This document shows positions 16,149-26,276 of a stretch of DNA of 64,000 nt, piece by piece. The notes under the pieces were generated by a model that was not told the DNA's origin, did not search any database, and was given only the letters and a program-made list of their open reading frames with translations. The first letter of the stretch is position 1; every line of letters begins with the position of its first letter. The DNA is from Oscillospiraceae bacterium (lineage in GTDB: Bacteria > Bacillota > Clostridia > Oscillospirales > Ruminococcaceae), in NCBI GenBank assembly GCA_017414435.1, contig JAFQMN010000001.1, positions 1 through 64,000 of the forward strand, read 5' to 3'. The position numbers and the translations under genes were made by a program.

Positions 16149-17942
16149 TTAAGCATCCTTCTTTGTAACTATTATATAAGCATATGTATATATCTCTGGT
16201 GCATTAACGCAAGAAACTTTAACTTCATACACTCCCTCTTTATTTGGCGCACTATACATTCCACTTGCATCTATTGTGCCACCATCTTTATCCATAATTT
16301 CGTATTTTAATGTTGTTGCAGGCATGTTGTTAAAGCCTACTTCAATGCACAGCATCTCGTTAGGTTGCACCACTAATGTATTCTTCTTAACAAATATAGA
16401 TTTTTCTTTGTCCTGTTCCAGTTCCAAAGCATCAGAGAACTCCGGAGTTTTAAATGCAAACCATTTTACCTTTATACTAGATATATTAGCCGGTGCATTA
16501 AACTTCACACCCACAATAAACGTTCCCTTTTCGCATAACACTTGCACTGCCTGCTCTGCGTCAACCACAATCGGCAAATTATCGCCAAAAATTGAGCTAT
16601 TGCCATAAATAATTTTCCGATTAACGTTATTATTTTTACCTTTTAGAATATATTCTATTCCTGCCTCCACAAAAACTTCGCCAGTACCCAACCCATGCAT
16701 AATCTCATCCGAAAAAACTATCTTCCCCGCTTTAACATTTTGGCCACCCATAGGAATATCAAATGTCCCAGAAGAAATCATAGAATTAAACGCTGTAATC
16801 AAAGCGGTATTACCATTAGATTCTGTTTTTTTAGATTCTTCTTTAACTAAAGTAACCGTTTCTTTTTCGGTTTTATAGTAATTCATCATTTTTTCGATTG
16901 CATATTGCTGTACAGGAACATAAATATTACTATATACATCTGGCCGAGTAACTTTATTTATAACATATGTTTTAGCGTCAACTTTAACAATTTCCAGGTT
17001 GGCTATACAAATTAACTTTCTTGCATCAGCCATAATGCGTTCCATCGAAAGATCGGTAACTTGCTCCCTAACAATATCAAATGGTTCTGCGTCACGGATT
17101 CCTACATTTACAAATACATTCTCCTTCAAAGTTGATGTTTCTGCTCCACTAGAGAACTTTGCCGAACTTTCTTTAACAACAAAAGTGGTTGCGTTAGATG
17201 CTAGCACTCCCTCTGCTCTTATATCCTGCACAAGCTCAAGCATTTTACCTGCGGCTAACTTTACCTTGTTTATTTTAAACACAATACGGTTATCGCCATG
17301 TTCATTAATAAACCCAGGTACATGTAGCATAAATTCACTCGAAAAATCAATATTCGCATTAGAGAGCTTTTTCAGCTGTGCAACAACCCTAAAATTAAAA
17401 TCTTTACAAGCAAATTTTGGTACTTTAAGTGCCAACTCAAAGTTTTCATCTGCAAATAATATTTTAGATTCTATAAATTTTTCATCTGCCTCAAAAATGC
17501 GCACACTTTCATCCGCATCTTGAACAAAAAGCCGAGCCCCTTCAACAATCCTGTTATATTCATACTCTTTTCCTTCATCATTTTTAACCAGAGCATACAT
17601 AGGATTAATTTCTTTTTCTGCATATTCAACGTAAAGTTTTAACTTATTGCTTCTAACATCTCCAAAACCATCTATAGTAGAAAGCTTTTTAACTACAGAT
17701 TTCTCTAACACTACCTCGCGACCCAAAGAATCTATTGCCACCCCAGATTCAATCATCAAGGTAGTATCATCCACTGCATATGTTTTAAAACCACTAATAA
17801 CACCTGAACCGAATAACATTTTGTTTAAAAAATGCCTTTTATTATTAAAATACCCTTGTTCATCTCTAAAATCGTTAGATGTTAATAATTTACCACAATA
17901 GAACCTGTTTCTTTCAAAAGGGAAAATTTTACCATTTACCAT
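16149..17942 (-). CDS. eCIS baseplate or fibre-associated protein with C-terminal Ig-like domain
   Basis: The N-terminal segment FPFERNRFYCGKLLTSNDFRDEQGYFNNKRHFLNK, continuing to GSGVISGF and SGVAIDSLGREVVL, is a pattern I know from phage-tail-like and eCIS clusters, where it occurs in large baseplate- or fibre-associated proteins. The middle 350 residues are unrecognised. The last 80 residues (DKDGGTIDASGMYSAPNKEGVYEVKV) look like a bacterial Ig-like domain ending in a strand with YAYIIVTKKD, suggesting surface exposure or target binding. ATG start with AGGAAGG. It lies between the ATPase-proximal unknown genes and the membrane module. Confidence 0.7.
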   Translation of the reverse strand: MVNGKIFPFERNRFYCGKLLTSNDFRDEQGYFNNKRHFLNKMLFGSGVISGFKTYAVDDTTLMIESGVAIDSLGREVVLEKSVVKKLSTIDGFGDVRSNKLKLYVEYAEKEINPMYALVKNDEGKEYEYNRIVEGARLFVQDADESVRIFEADEKFIESKILFADENFELALKVPKFACKDFNFRVVAQLKKLSNANIDFSSEFMLHVPGFINEHGDNRIVFKINKVKLAAGKMLELVQDIRAEGVLASNATTFVVKESSAKFSSGAETSTLKENVFVNVGIRDAEPFDIVREQVTDLSMERIMADARKLICIANLEIVKVDAKTYVINKVTRPDVYSNIYVPVQQYAIEKMMNYYKTEKETVTLVKEESKKTESNGNTALITAFNSMISSGTFDIPMGGQNVKAGKIVFSDEIMHGLGTGEVFVEAGIEYILKGKNNNVNRKIIYGNSSIFGDNLPIVVDAEQAVQVLCEKGTFIVGVKFNAPANISSIKVKWFAFKTPEFSDALELEQDKEKSIFVKKNTLVVQPNEMLCIEVGFNNMPATTLKYEIMDKDGGTIDASGMYSAPNKEGVYEVKVSCVNAPEIYTYAYIIVTKKDA

Positions 17943-17963
17943 AATTGATTTTCCTTCCTGTTT

Positions 17964-18521
17964 TTAATTGGCCATACTTGCCAGTTTATTCATATCATTT
18001 AAAAACAATTTTTCATCTTCCAAAATTTTATAGTTTCCCGTTCCTACTTCATATATTCTTCTTGCAATCAACATAAGACTACAAGATAACAAAGAAAATA
18101 TCATTTTCGGAAGTTTTTTTATGTTTGTAGATGTTAAATCAACAATTGCATCATAGTTTAAGCTTACTTTTATTTTTTTGCCTTCTTTTTCAATAAGCAC
18201 TGCACCTAAAAGGAGATGTGGTGCTACCTTTGATGCATATTCACAAAGTTTTATATAATGTTCTTCAGCATACGGTCCGTCTATCTCAATTGTAAATCTA
18301 AATAGTCTCAGATCAGCACTATCTTCAACGTCTACACAAAAAACTGAATATATAATTGGGAATTTATACCTTCCAAATTCCAATTCCGAATAAGCTGCTA
18401 CAACTTTATTTAAAACCGAGCTTTCAACTTCAATATTCTCGCCTGGAATCAATATAAAGCCACTATCTTCAAGAACAAGTTCGCATTCTTTTAAGAACCA
18501 TGCTGCTTCCGATTTATTCAA
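17964..18521 (-). CDS. Unrecognised 185-residue protein of the eCIS operon
   Basis: I do not recognise this protein. It has no signal peptide; a hydrophobic stretch near the C-terminus (MIFSLLSCSLMLIARRI) looks more like a buried helix than a membrane span. The rest alternates short strands and helices with moderate acidity. It starts with TTG 6 bases after the upstream gene and ends shortly before the baseplate/fibre-like gene, so it is surely in the same transcript. A chaperone or baseplate adaptor would fit its size and place, without direct evidence. Confidence 0.6.
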   Translation of the reverse strand: MNKSEAAWFLKECELVLEDSGFILIPGENIEVESSVLNKVVAAYSELEFGRYKFPIIYSVFCVDVEDSADLRLFRFTIEIDGPYAEEHYIKLCEYASKVAPHLLLGAVLIEKEGKKIKVSLNYDAIVDLTSTNIKKLPKMIFSLLSCSLMLIARRIYEVGTGNYKILEDEKLFLNDMNKLASMAN

Positions 18522-18527
18522 AATTCA

Positions 18528-19736
18528 TCATCCTGTTTCTGTTTCCCATATAACGTTCAGCACTTCTTCCGAAAAACTTCTAATATGCCCTATAATAGTT
18601 TCGTCTTTACTATCATCTGCCGGAGATGAAACATAAATATTATAATTCCCCACAATATTTTGCAGTTCATTCATATGCTGTATTGTTTGCGGTTCAATTG
18701 CTTTCCAAACACTGTTTTTAAAAAGCATATTATCCAACACACTGCCATACTCATTATTTTCAATCTTTCTTGCGCGTTCATTTACTAAACTTTTAAACTT
18801 CTTGCTTAATCGTGTGAACTTCTCATCATAAAACAAACATATCTTTTCATATTCAATCTGCTCAACTGGTTTATGATACCCACGTACATATTCAATATTC
18901 TTTTTATCGCTCGGCAAACCATTTTGCCCTTTTCTAAAGTTATATAAAAAGTTTGCAACTTTTTGCTTTCTTCTCTGAGCCTCCTGCTCTGCAAATTTCA
19001 AAACCCCAGGCACCTTTCTTTCCAAAAATGCTATTTCCATTTTCTTGCTAACTTCTAATTTTTTTCGCTCATCCTTCAACATTCTAAACTCAATCGAATT
19101 CGGCACCAGGTTTTCACTTAAATCTATTTTTTCTTCAATTGATAATTTTTCTCTAGTTTTTTCAAGCCCCCAACGTATACAATTCGCAACCACACTTCTT
19201 ATTTTATATGGAACTGTTTTAAGTTTAAGCTGCATCGCTAACCGACATATATCAGAAGAGATTTCTAAATTAATATCATTACCTCTATGTTTTAAAAGTT
19301 TCATATCCAACTGTGATTCTACCCTGCTTATATTCCCTAAAGAAAAATTATTTGCTAACTTATAGGCTCTATATATTCTTTTAGGCACCTCTGCGTCTTC
19401 ATGCGGATTCAACTTACGGGCTAAAAACCCCAATGCACTATCTAACTTAAAAATTTCTTGTTCATGCTTATCTGCACCAAATGCCTTAAACTCATCTGAA
19501 TCTTTAAATTTCCTAAAACGCTCCCTAATATCTTCAATTACTTGCCGCTGAGTTAAATTCCCTTTGCCCAAAATATGCCTTCTGCCAGTTTTAGCTTTAC
19601 TTTCCATAAGCTCTGGCCTCAAATATAACGCTTCCATCGCTTCTTTTAAAGGTAATGTGTCCCATGCTCTTTTTTGTACTTTCTGCTTTCGCTCTTGCTT
19701 TTTACTGTTTTCCTTCTTTGTGCTCTTGGGCTCCAT
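18528..19736 (-). CDS. Unrecognised basic protein of the eCIS operon
   Basis: The product has about 402 residues from the ATG at 19736, which sits 8 bases after AGGAGG; a GTG 9 bases upstream would overlap that site. It is rich in Lys, Arg and Glu, strongly helical, with a very basic N-terminal 25 residues (KKENSKKQERKQKVQKRAW). No domain is recognised. It lies directly after the AAA+ ATPase gene. Its high charge and disordered N-terminus would suit a loaded cargo protein or a scaffold, but either is speculation. Confidence 0.62.
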   Translation of the reverse strand: MEPKSTKKENSKKQERKQKVQKRAWDTLPLKEAMEALYLRPELMESKAKTGRRHILGKGNLTQRQVIEDIRERFRKFKDSDEFKAFGADKHEQEIFKLDSALGFLARKLNPHEDAEVPKRIYRAYKLANNFSLGNISRVESQLDMKLLKHRGNDINLEISSDICRLAMQLKLKTVPYKIRSVVANCIRWGLEKTREKLSIEEKIDLSENLVPNSIEFRMLKDERKKLEVSKKMEIAFLERKVPGVLKFAEQEAQRRKQKVANFLYNFRKGQNGLPSDKKNIEYVRGYHKPVEQIEYEKICLFYDEKFTRLSKKFKSLVNERARKIENNEYGSVLDNMLFKNSVWKAIEPQTIQHMNELQNIVGNYNIYVSSPADDSKDETIIGHIRSFSEEVLNVIWETETG

Positions 19737-19769
19737 AAAAATCACCTCCTATTCTAATTCTAAATAGAT

Positions 19770-21761
19770 CTATATATTAAAATCATTTTCTAAAATTAAA
19801 TTCCCATTCTTATTCATTTCAGCCTTTAAAGCTTGCATAACATGTTCCATTAATAGTTTACTGTTTGCTCGCACAGCCAAAAAAGTTGCTGCCACTGCAG
19901 ATGCCTTTATCATGCTCCCAGAAATTTCAAATTTCTCTGCCAAATATTCAAAATCAATCTCACTCACATCTACTTCTTGCGGAAATACACTTTGCCAAAG
20001 CTTTAACCTCAACTTTGCATCCGGCAATGCAAAATTCACCATCACTTTAATTCTTCTCTTAAAAGCGCTATCAAAATTAACGGCCAAATTTGTGGCTAAA
20101 ATTGCCACTCCAGAATATTCCTCTATTTTTTGCAGCAAAAATGATGTTTCATTGTTCGCAAATTTATCATTAGAATTTGTAATTTGCGTTCGCTTGCTAA
20201 ACAAAGAGTCTGCTTCATCAAAAAACAAAACCACATTAGCTTTGCCGGCTGCGTCAAAAATTGCATTTAAATTCTTTTCTGTTTCTCCAATATATTTACT
20301 TATCATCTGCGATAAATCTACTTTATAAAGATCTTGCCCTAACTCATTCGCCACCACCTGAGCTGCCATAGTTTTGCCCGTCCCAGGTGGGCCATAAAAT
20401 AAAGCCGAAACAGATCTTCCATAAGCTGTTTTTTTTGCAAATCCCAAATCATCATAAACCACACTAGAAAATTTTACTAAATCGCAAATCCAATGTAATA
20501 AATCTTCGCATTCCTTATTAATAATCAAGTCATTCCAGCTAAATATCTTGTTAACTCTTTTTGCCTTTGTTCCAAAATTTTCTCCAGCTGCTTGCCTGCA
20601 AACACTTAAAACCTGCTCTTCTTTTAAGTTCAACGTTCCTAATAATTTAAGCTGTTTTGCAACCAAAGCTATCTGCCCAATGTTAAAGCTAAAATTTCTC
20701 ACAAGCATTTCAAAATCTTTAAAACTAATATTTTCTCTTTCAAAAAAATACTTCCAGCAGTCAATACTTGTTCTTCTTAAAAGTGGCTGTATTAAAAACT
20801 TGGTAGTTATATATCTCGGCACACAAGGAACTAAATCTAAATTATCCTCACAAATTACAACAAAAAACTCTATATATTTAGAGATTACATTAATAACATA
20901 TTTAAAATTTAATTTTTCTTCATCTTCTTTTAGCTTAAGCCCCTCAAAACAAAGCCACGCATCATTTAAAATAGCTTCTAAACAAATTTCATAAGCCGCT
21001 GCTTTTAATTCACTCTTTTCAAGAGTATTTACAAATTCAAAATTTACTAGCAATAACCTTGCCGAATTCTGCGCTGCTAGCAATCCAATTTGAGTATGCT
21101 TGCCAGAAAGTTTTGCTCCACAAAGTAGCAAAATATTTTTTTCTTTCGGTTCTTGCTTGCCCAAATTAATAATGTATGCCTCTAGGTCTTTTTGAATTGG
21201 TAATTCAAATATTTCTTTTTTAGTGCGCCAAAAATAAGTGCTTTCATCGTTAATTTCTCTTCCTTTTATATATGCATCTACAAATTTATTTATATTTAGC
21301 GTTTTTTGCCCCTGTTCAAGCTCTATTCCAAAAATGCTTAAAATTAACGGTTCCTCTCTAATACTTTGCCTGCAATTTTCTCCAAAATAAAAGCCAAAAA
21401 TTTCATAACAAAAATCTAAAAATAAAACACTATATTCTGAATTCTGCAAAGCTAAAATACGCTGCCTAATATCATAATCATTCCTAAAAGCAAAACTTAC
21501 CACTAAGCAAAATCTTTCAAATACATTCAGCGAAAATTTGTAACAAATCTTTTTAAATGCTCCTTCCGGCCATACATCATCACAAAGAAGATCTAAACGG
21601 CTCAAACGCTCCTTAATTAAAGCATCATCGAACTCTTCTTCGTTCAATATCTGCTTAGATTTGCCAACAAATCTAGTATAAAAAGATGACAATAAATCGT
21701 CTAATAATTCTAACCATTTGCCTAATAAAATATCATTTTGGAAAATTTTGCTATCAATCAA
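19770..21761 (-). CDS. eCIS AAA+ ATPase (Afp15/Pvc15-like)
   Basis: The 663-residue protein has a C-terminal AAA+ module with Walker A GPPGTGKT, Walker [13 protein letters not shown], sensor 1 ILATN and an arginine-finger region FKRRIK. An N-terminal region of about 400 residues carries a second, degenerate nucleotide-binding-like segment ([16 protein letters not shown]). This layout, an N-terminal extension plus one FtsH/CDC48-like AAA+ domain, is typical of the ATPase present in nearly all eCIS loci, thought to help assembly or cargo loading. It is the first gene of the operon. The start appears to be the TTG at 21761; no ATG is available nearby in frame. Confidence 0.9.
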   Translation of the reverse strand: MIDSKIFQNDILLGKWLELLDDLLSSFYTRFVGKSKQILNEEEFDDALIKERLSRLDLLCDDVWPEGAFKKICYKFSLNVFERFCLVVSFAFRNDYDIRQRILALQNSEYSVLFLDFCYEIFGFYFGENCRQSIREEPLILSIFGIELEQGQKTLNINKFVDAYIKGREINDESTYFWRTKKEIFELPIQKDLEAYIINLGKQEPKEKNILLLCGAKLSGKHTQIGLLAAQNSARLLLVNFEFVNTLEKSELKAAAYEICLEAILNDAWLCFEGLKLKEDEEKLNFKYVINVISKYIEFFVVICEDNLDLVPCVPRYITTKFLIQPLLRRTSIDCWKYFFERENISFKDFEMLVRNFSFNIGQIALVAKQLKLLGTLNLKEEQVLSVCRQAAGENFGTKAKRVNKIFSWNDLIINKECEDLLHWICDLVKFSSVVYDDLGFAKKTAYGRSVSALFYGPPGTGKTMAAQVVANELGQDLYKVDLSQMISKYIGETEKNLNAIFDAAGKANVVLFFDEADSLFSKRTQITNSNDKFANNETSFLLQKIEEYSGVAILATNLAVNFDSAFKRRIKVMVNFALPDAKLRLKLWQSVFPQEVDVSEIDFEYLAEKFEISGSMIKASAVAATFLAVRANSKLLMEHVMQALKAEMNKNGNLILENDFNI

Positions 21762-21854
21762 TAAATATCACATCTTTTTGTGCTTAATATGTATATATTT
21801 TTTATTTATAATATTGTTTTTATTAATATATTACAATATATTTTAATTGCTGTT

Positions 21855-21863
21855 AGTATATCA
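21855..21863 (-). promoter_or_regulatory. Candidate eCIS operon promoter (extended -10)
   Basis: On the minus strand TGATATACT forms an extended -10 element about 95 bases before the ATPase gene, in a very AT-rich intergenic stretch. No good -35 is visible at the right distance (the hexamer 17 bases upstream is ACATTT), so an activator may be needed. The 17 bases around it also occur at the hsd operon promoter. Confidence 0.4.
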
Positions 21864-21968
21864 CATTTCTTGATTGCAAATGTTAAATTTTTATTAATAA
21901 TATAAGTTTATTTTTTTATCTTATATAATTATGTTTATTATTTACATATTTTGTGCAAATTTATTAAG

Positions 21969-21997
21969 TTGACGTAAAAACTAACATGTGTTATTAT
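21969..21997 (+). promoter_or_regulatory. Sigma-A type promoter for addA
   Basis: TTGACG at 21969-21974 and TATTAT at 21992-21997 are separated by exactly 17 bases, about 80 bases before the proposed addA start. The rest of the 317-base gap between the divergent ATPase gene and addA is AT-rich and holds no gene that I can see. Confidence 0.6.
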
Positions 21998-22078
21998 TTG
22001 CATATAAATAACAAAGTTAGCTTTATTAAATTTCATTATTATAATTACAAAATAATGTAATAATTGAGGTGATTCTTT

Positions 22079-25000
22079 ATTAATTGGACCAACGAACAAC
22101 AACAAGTTATTCAAGCAGCTGGTTCACTACTTGTTTCCGCTGCTGCCGGCAGTGGCAAAACATCGGTATTAGTTGCGCGTGTTTTAAAAAAGCTCCTATC
22201 TAAAAAGCCATGTTCAATAGATGAACTGCTCCTCATCACCTTTTCGAATGCTGCTGCAGAACAAATTAAATTAAAAATTTGCCAAAATCTACAAAACAGC
22301 ATAGAACTTTATCCTCAAAAACGTGCTCACCTTCAATTGCAGCTAGATTTAATTGATACCGCTAATTGTTGCACATTTCATGCATTTTGCTTAAAAATAT
22401 TGCGCGAAAACGCAGCTTTGTTGGGCTTAGCTCCAACATTTCGTATCGCTTCAGAACAAGAAATTTTTTTGCTGCAGCAAAGCGCTTTTAAAACTATAAT
22501 TGAAAGATTCTACAAAAAAAAAGATTGGCATCAGTTAGCCAATTTATGCGAATTTTATTACGATGACGATAAACTATTCGAAAACGTGCTCAAGTTTTAC
22601 AACTTTTCGCGTTCCAAACCGTTTTACAAAGATTTTTGGCAAGAGATTCTTAATTATTATTCTACTCAAACTTTAAATATTCAGAACGATAAATTCATTC
22701 AAGTTATTTTAGAGTATGCTGAAAATATTCTAAGATTTTGTGCGGATTGTGCTCAAGCAAACTTCCAGCTTGCTCAAAAACACAACTTAACAAAACTATA
22801 TCCAGCCCTGCAAGATGACATCAGCTTGATAAATGAACTAATTGGTACTTTAAAATCACCAAAAACCCTTTCTTTTGTGCGCCAGCATGTTAACGGCGTA
22901 AAACTTTTGAATATGCCGCCTTGCAAAAACGATTCTACAGATCCGCAAATTCTGCAGCAGATTGCACAAACAAGAAAACTGATAAGAGAAAATTTAGATA
23001 CATTAAAAAGCCGTATTCTCTGTTTTGATGAAGAAATTATAAACCAAGATAAACAATATTCCTTTAGATATTTTGACCTTCTTATTGAGATTATCTCTGC
23101 TTTTGATGCCGAACTTTCTGCAATAAAACGCAGTAAAAATCTTATAGATTTTGCTGATATTGAACATTTTTCACTCGAACTGCTCTACCACAAAACTAAA
23201 AGCGGTCAGCTTCAAAAATCCTCTCTTGCGCAAGAAATTACCAACTCTTTTAACGAGATTTTAGTCGATGAGTTTCAAGATATTAACGAGGTTCAAAATT
23301 TAATTATAAACGCTGTTTCTAAAAACTATTCAAATGTTTTTATGGTAGGTGATGTAAAACAAAGTATATATAGATTCCGCCATGCTGTTCCAGAGATCTT
23401 TATTGCTAAAAAAGATTCTTTGCCAGATTATGACGGTAGCACATTCCCTGCGCGGATCTTTTTAAAGCATAATTTCAGGTCAACCAAAGCTGTTATAGAT
23501 GCTATTAATTTCATCTTTTCGCAGATCATGACTAAATTAACCGCTGCTATAAATTACGACACAACCCAAGAACTAACACCGGGTACCACACAAACATTTG
23601 GCGAACCCGGCTTTAAGCTGAGTATTATTGAGCAGAAAGCAAACAGCACAGAAGCCATGCAAATTGAAGCTAAATATATAACGGATTATATAGCGCAAAA
23701 AATTGCAGACCCAAATTTTGTTATTGAAGATGAAGGCACTTTAAGGCATGTTAACTACGGCGATTTTTGTATCTTGCTGCGCAGCACAAAAGATAGCATA
23801 GATATTTACAGAAACGCATTAATAGATGCTAATATTCCAGTTGCGCTACAGCTTTGTGCCAATTTTTGGCAAAGCAAAGAGATTATTAAATTAATAGCAA
23901 TTTTAAAAGCTGTTAACAATCCCACTCAAAGCATTTCTCTTGCAGCTGCAATGCATTCTTGTTTGTTTTCTTTCTCTTTAGATGAAATTACAGAGATTAG
24001 ATTAGCAAATAAAAATGAAAGCTTATATAATAATGTTATCTCTTTCGGCGGCTCAAAATGTGCAGAACTCTTGACCACTTTAAAAGAGCTTTCGGACTTC
24101 TTTTTAAATAATTCTCTCTACGATTCCATTAATTATATTTACACTCAAAAACATTATTTGGCTTTTTCTTTAATAGAGAACAAAAAAGCTAGTCAAATAA
24201 AAACCAATTTAAAGCTTTTTTTAAATTTGGCAAAACAGGCCGAGGCTTTAGGTATTTCTTCACTATATGATTTTATAAATTACATTGAGCAAGAACAAGC
24301 TGCTGGCTCTGCGCCCAACCAAGATGCCAGTGATGATATTTTTAATATAAATGCTGTAAAAATTATGAGTATTCACAAGGCCAAAGGCTTAGAGTTCCCA
24401 ATATGCTTTATAGCTAACACCGGCAAGGAATTTAATAAAGTAGATATAATTAGCCGGTTTTTGCTGCACAGGGACTTAGGTGCCGCTTGCGTTAAATATT
24501 CAAAAAATCGAGCTTTTCAAACCTCCACAATATTTCGAGAAGCTATAATATCTCTTTTGCAGCAAGAAATGTTTGCAGAAGAATTACGGCTGCTTTATGT
24601 GGCACTTACCCGGGCTAAATTTCAAATAATTATACCTATTATTACAGCAAACTTTAAAGAACAGCTAACAAAAATTATGCTTATTAAAAATGCAGCTTCG
24701 TTAAGAGGGTTATGTTTTCCTGCTTTACGGCATCATCAAAATTTTGCAGACCTTATTCTACTTGCTATGTTATCGCATCAAGAATTCTGTGCTAAATTTA
24801 ATGTTCCAAATTCTAACTCTATTAAAACCGATGCCAAATTTGAATTTGAACTGGTTAACCTTCCTTTGCCAGAAAAAAAAACTCAACAAACAGTTATAAA
24901 TCAAAATGTAGCAATAAACTCTGCAAATTCTAAAAAGCTGTTAGAGGTTATAAAAAACAATATCAACTACGTTTATCCTTATTCAAATGTTTTAAATTTG

Positions 25001-25642
25001 CCTGCTAGTATATCTGTCTCTAAATTATTAGAAAGCTCTTCTTATAAAAAATTCGATCTAACCCCTGTGTTTTTAACTGACCAAAAAATTCAAATAACTG
25101 CCGCTGCACAAGGCTCTATAATGCACCGTTTTATGCAGTTTTGTAACTACAAAGCTGCAGCTGCTAATTTTAAGCAAGAACTTGCACGCTTAATAAACGA
25201 AAATATTTTAACCCCGCAAGAGGCTGCTTCTCTTCCACAAGAAGAACTGCAAACCTTCTTTGAATCTGCATTTTATTTAAACATTGTAAAAAAAGCTGTT
25301 GTAATTCACCGTGAAGTTAAGTTTTCTGCAAACTTGCCCAGCTCAAAGCTTTTTGCACAAGCTGCTAATTCTCAAGAACTTATAAACATTCATGGTATTG
25401 CAGATTGCGTTTTAGAATTAGACGACCAAATTTATCTATTAGATTTTAAATCAGATAAAATCAGCAGCCTTGCTCAACTGGCACAAAAATACAAATATCA
25501 GCTGTATATATACAAAGTTGCTCTTGCACCTAATTTTACTAAACCCATAACAAAATTATTTTTATATTCTTGGTTTTTAAATCAAGAGGTTGAAATCTTG
25601 GAGGAAGAAGGTCTTGAAAAACTCACGCCCAAAAATTTCTGA
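22079..25642 (+). CDS. addA: ATP-dependent helicase/nuclease subunit A (AddA), apparent ATT start
   Basis: The full reading frame gives 1187 residues, normal for AddA. It has NWTNEQQQVIQ and Walker A SAAAGSGKT at residues 20-28, helicase motifs including LIDFADIEHF, VDEFQDIN and GDVKQSIYRFR, ALTRAK late in the helicase part, and a C-terminal nuclease with LLDFKSDK. The first TTG in frame (22337) would delete the Walker A motif. No ATG, GTG or TTG exists between the upstream stop and 22337. The ATT at 22079, 6 bases after GAGGTGA, gives the expected MNWT start. AddA works with AddB in double-strand break repair, but addB is not adjacent. It is followed by rnmV, overlapping by 29 bases. Confidence 0.93.
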   Translation: MNWTNEQQQVIQAAGSLLVSAAAGSGKTSVLVARVLKKLLSKKPCSIDELLLITFSNAAAEQIKLKICQNLQNSIELYPQKRAHLQLQLDLIDTANCCTFHAFCLKILRENAALLGLAPTFRIASEQEIFLLQQSAFKTIIERFYKKKDWHQLANLCEFYYDDDKLFENVLKFYNFSRSKPFYKDFWQEILNYYSTQTLNIQNDKFIQVILEYAENILRFCADCAQANFQLAQKHNLTKLYPALQDDISLINELIGTLKSPKTLSFVRQHVNGVKLLNMPPCKNDSTDPQILQQIAQTRKLIRENLDTLKSRILCFDEEIINQDKQYSFRYFDLLIEIISAFDAELSAIKRSKNLIDFADIEHFSLELLYHKTKSGQLQKSSLAQEITNSFNEILVDEFQDINEVQNLIINAVSKNYSNVFMVGDVKQSIYRFRHAVPEIFIAKKDSLPDYDGSTFPARIFLKHNFRSTKAVIDAINFIFSQIMTKLTAAINYDTTQELTPGTTQTFGEPGFKLSIIEQKANSTEAMQIEAKYITDYIAQKIADPNFVIEDEGTLRHVNYGDFCILLRSTKDSIDIYRNALIDANIPVALQLCANFWQSKEIIKLIAILKAVNNPTQSISLAAAMHSCLFSFSLDEITEIRLANKNESLYNNVISFGGSKCAELLTTLKELSDFFLNNSLYDSINYIYTQKHYLAFSLIENKKASQIKTNLKLFLNLAKQAEALGISSLYDFINYIEQEQAAGSAPNQDASDDIFNINAVKIMSIHKAKGLEFPICFIANTGKEFNKVDIISRFLLHRDLGAACVKYSKNRAFQTSTIFREAIISLLQQEMFAEELRLLYVALTRAKFQIIIPIITANFKEQLTKIMLIKNAASLRGLCFPALRHHQNFADLILLAMLSHQEFCAKFNVPNSNSIKTDAKFEFELVNLPLPEKKTQQTVINQNVAINSANSKKLLEVIKNNINYVYPYSNVLNLPASISVSKLLESSSYKKFDLTPVFLTDQKIQITAAAQGSIMHRFMQFCNYKAAAANFKQELARLINENILTPQEAASLPQEELQTFFESAFYLNIVKKAVVIHREVKFSANLPSSKLFAQAANSQELINIHGIADCVLELDDQIYLLDFKSDKISSLAQLAQKYKYQLYIYKVALAPNFTKPITKLFLYSWFLNQEVEILEEEGLEKLTPKNF

Positions 25643-26216
25643 GGTTATAATTGTAGAAGGTAAATTCGATCAACTAAAGTTGAATGATATTGTTGACGCT
25701 ATGATTATAACTACAAATGGCTTTAGAATTGCAGGCCAGCCAGAGAAATTAGAGCAAATAAAGCAGCTTGCAAAATTAAATGGCATAATCCTTCTAACAG
25801 ATTCTGACGCGGCTGGTTTTGCAATTAGATCTCTTTTTTGTAAAATAATTCCTCAAAAATATATCAAGCATGCTTATATTCCCGTTGTGCACGGCAAAGA
25901 GTCACGTAAAAAAATGCCGTCTAAAGCCGGGTATTTAGGTGTTGAAGGTATAGATGAGCAAATATTAATTAATGCACTCAAAAAAGCTGGAGCTACATTT
26001 GTTGACCAAAAGCCGCAAGTAAGTACTGAAAAAATTACAAATCTTACCTTGTTTGCAGATGGTTTAATTGGAAAGCCCTGCAGCAAGATTAAACGGCAGC
26101 AGCTCCTTTTTAGTTTGAATTTGCCACCGAATATATCAACTAAAAATCTAATTCGGTTTTTAAACACCTCAAACAACTTTGAACTTTATAAAACCGCTTT
26201 ACAAAATATAAATTAA
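25614..26216 (+). CDS. rnmV: Ribonuclease M5
   Basis: The product (about 200 residues) has an N-terminal TOPRIM domain with VIIVEGKFD (catalytic Glu) and ILLTDSDAAG (DxD), followed by the RNase M5 features KHAYIPVVHGK and a GVEG segment. RNase M5 matures the 5S rRNA 5' and 3' ends in Firmicutes. The TTG at 25614 follows a strong AGGAAGAAGG and gives a normal N-terminus; a start at 25590 would add eight residues inside addA. It overlaps the end of addA, so the two are probably translated from one mRNA. In many relatives rnmV lies near ksgA rather than addA. Confidence 0.92.
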   Translation: MKNSRPKISEVIIVEGKFDQLKLNDIVDAMIITTNGFRIAGQPEKLEQIKQLAKLNGIILLTDSDAAGFAIRSLFCKIIPQKYIKHAYIPVVHGKESRKKMPSKAGYLGVEGIDEQILINALKKAGATFVDQKPQVSTEKITNLTLFADGLIGKPCSKIKRQQLLFSLNLPPNISTKNLIRFLNTSNNFELYKTALQNIN

Positions 26217-26276
26217 AAATTGGCAAAAGATCTTGTATTTAAAAGTAAAAAGTGATAGAAATTGTGAGAGATTTTG

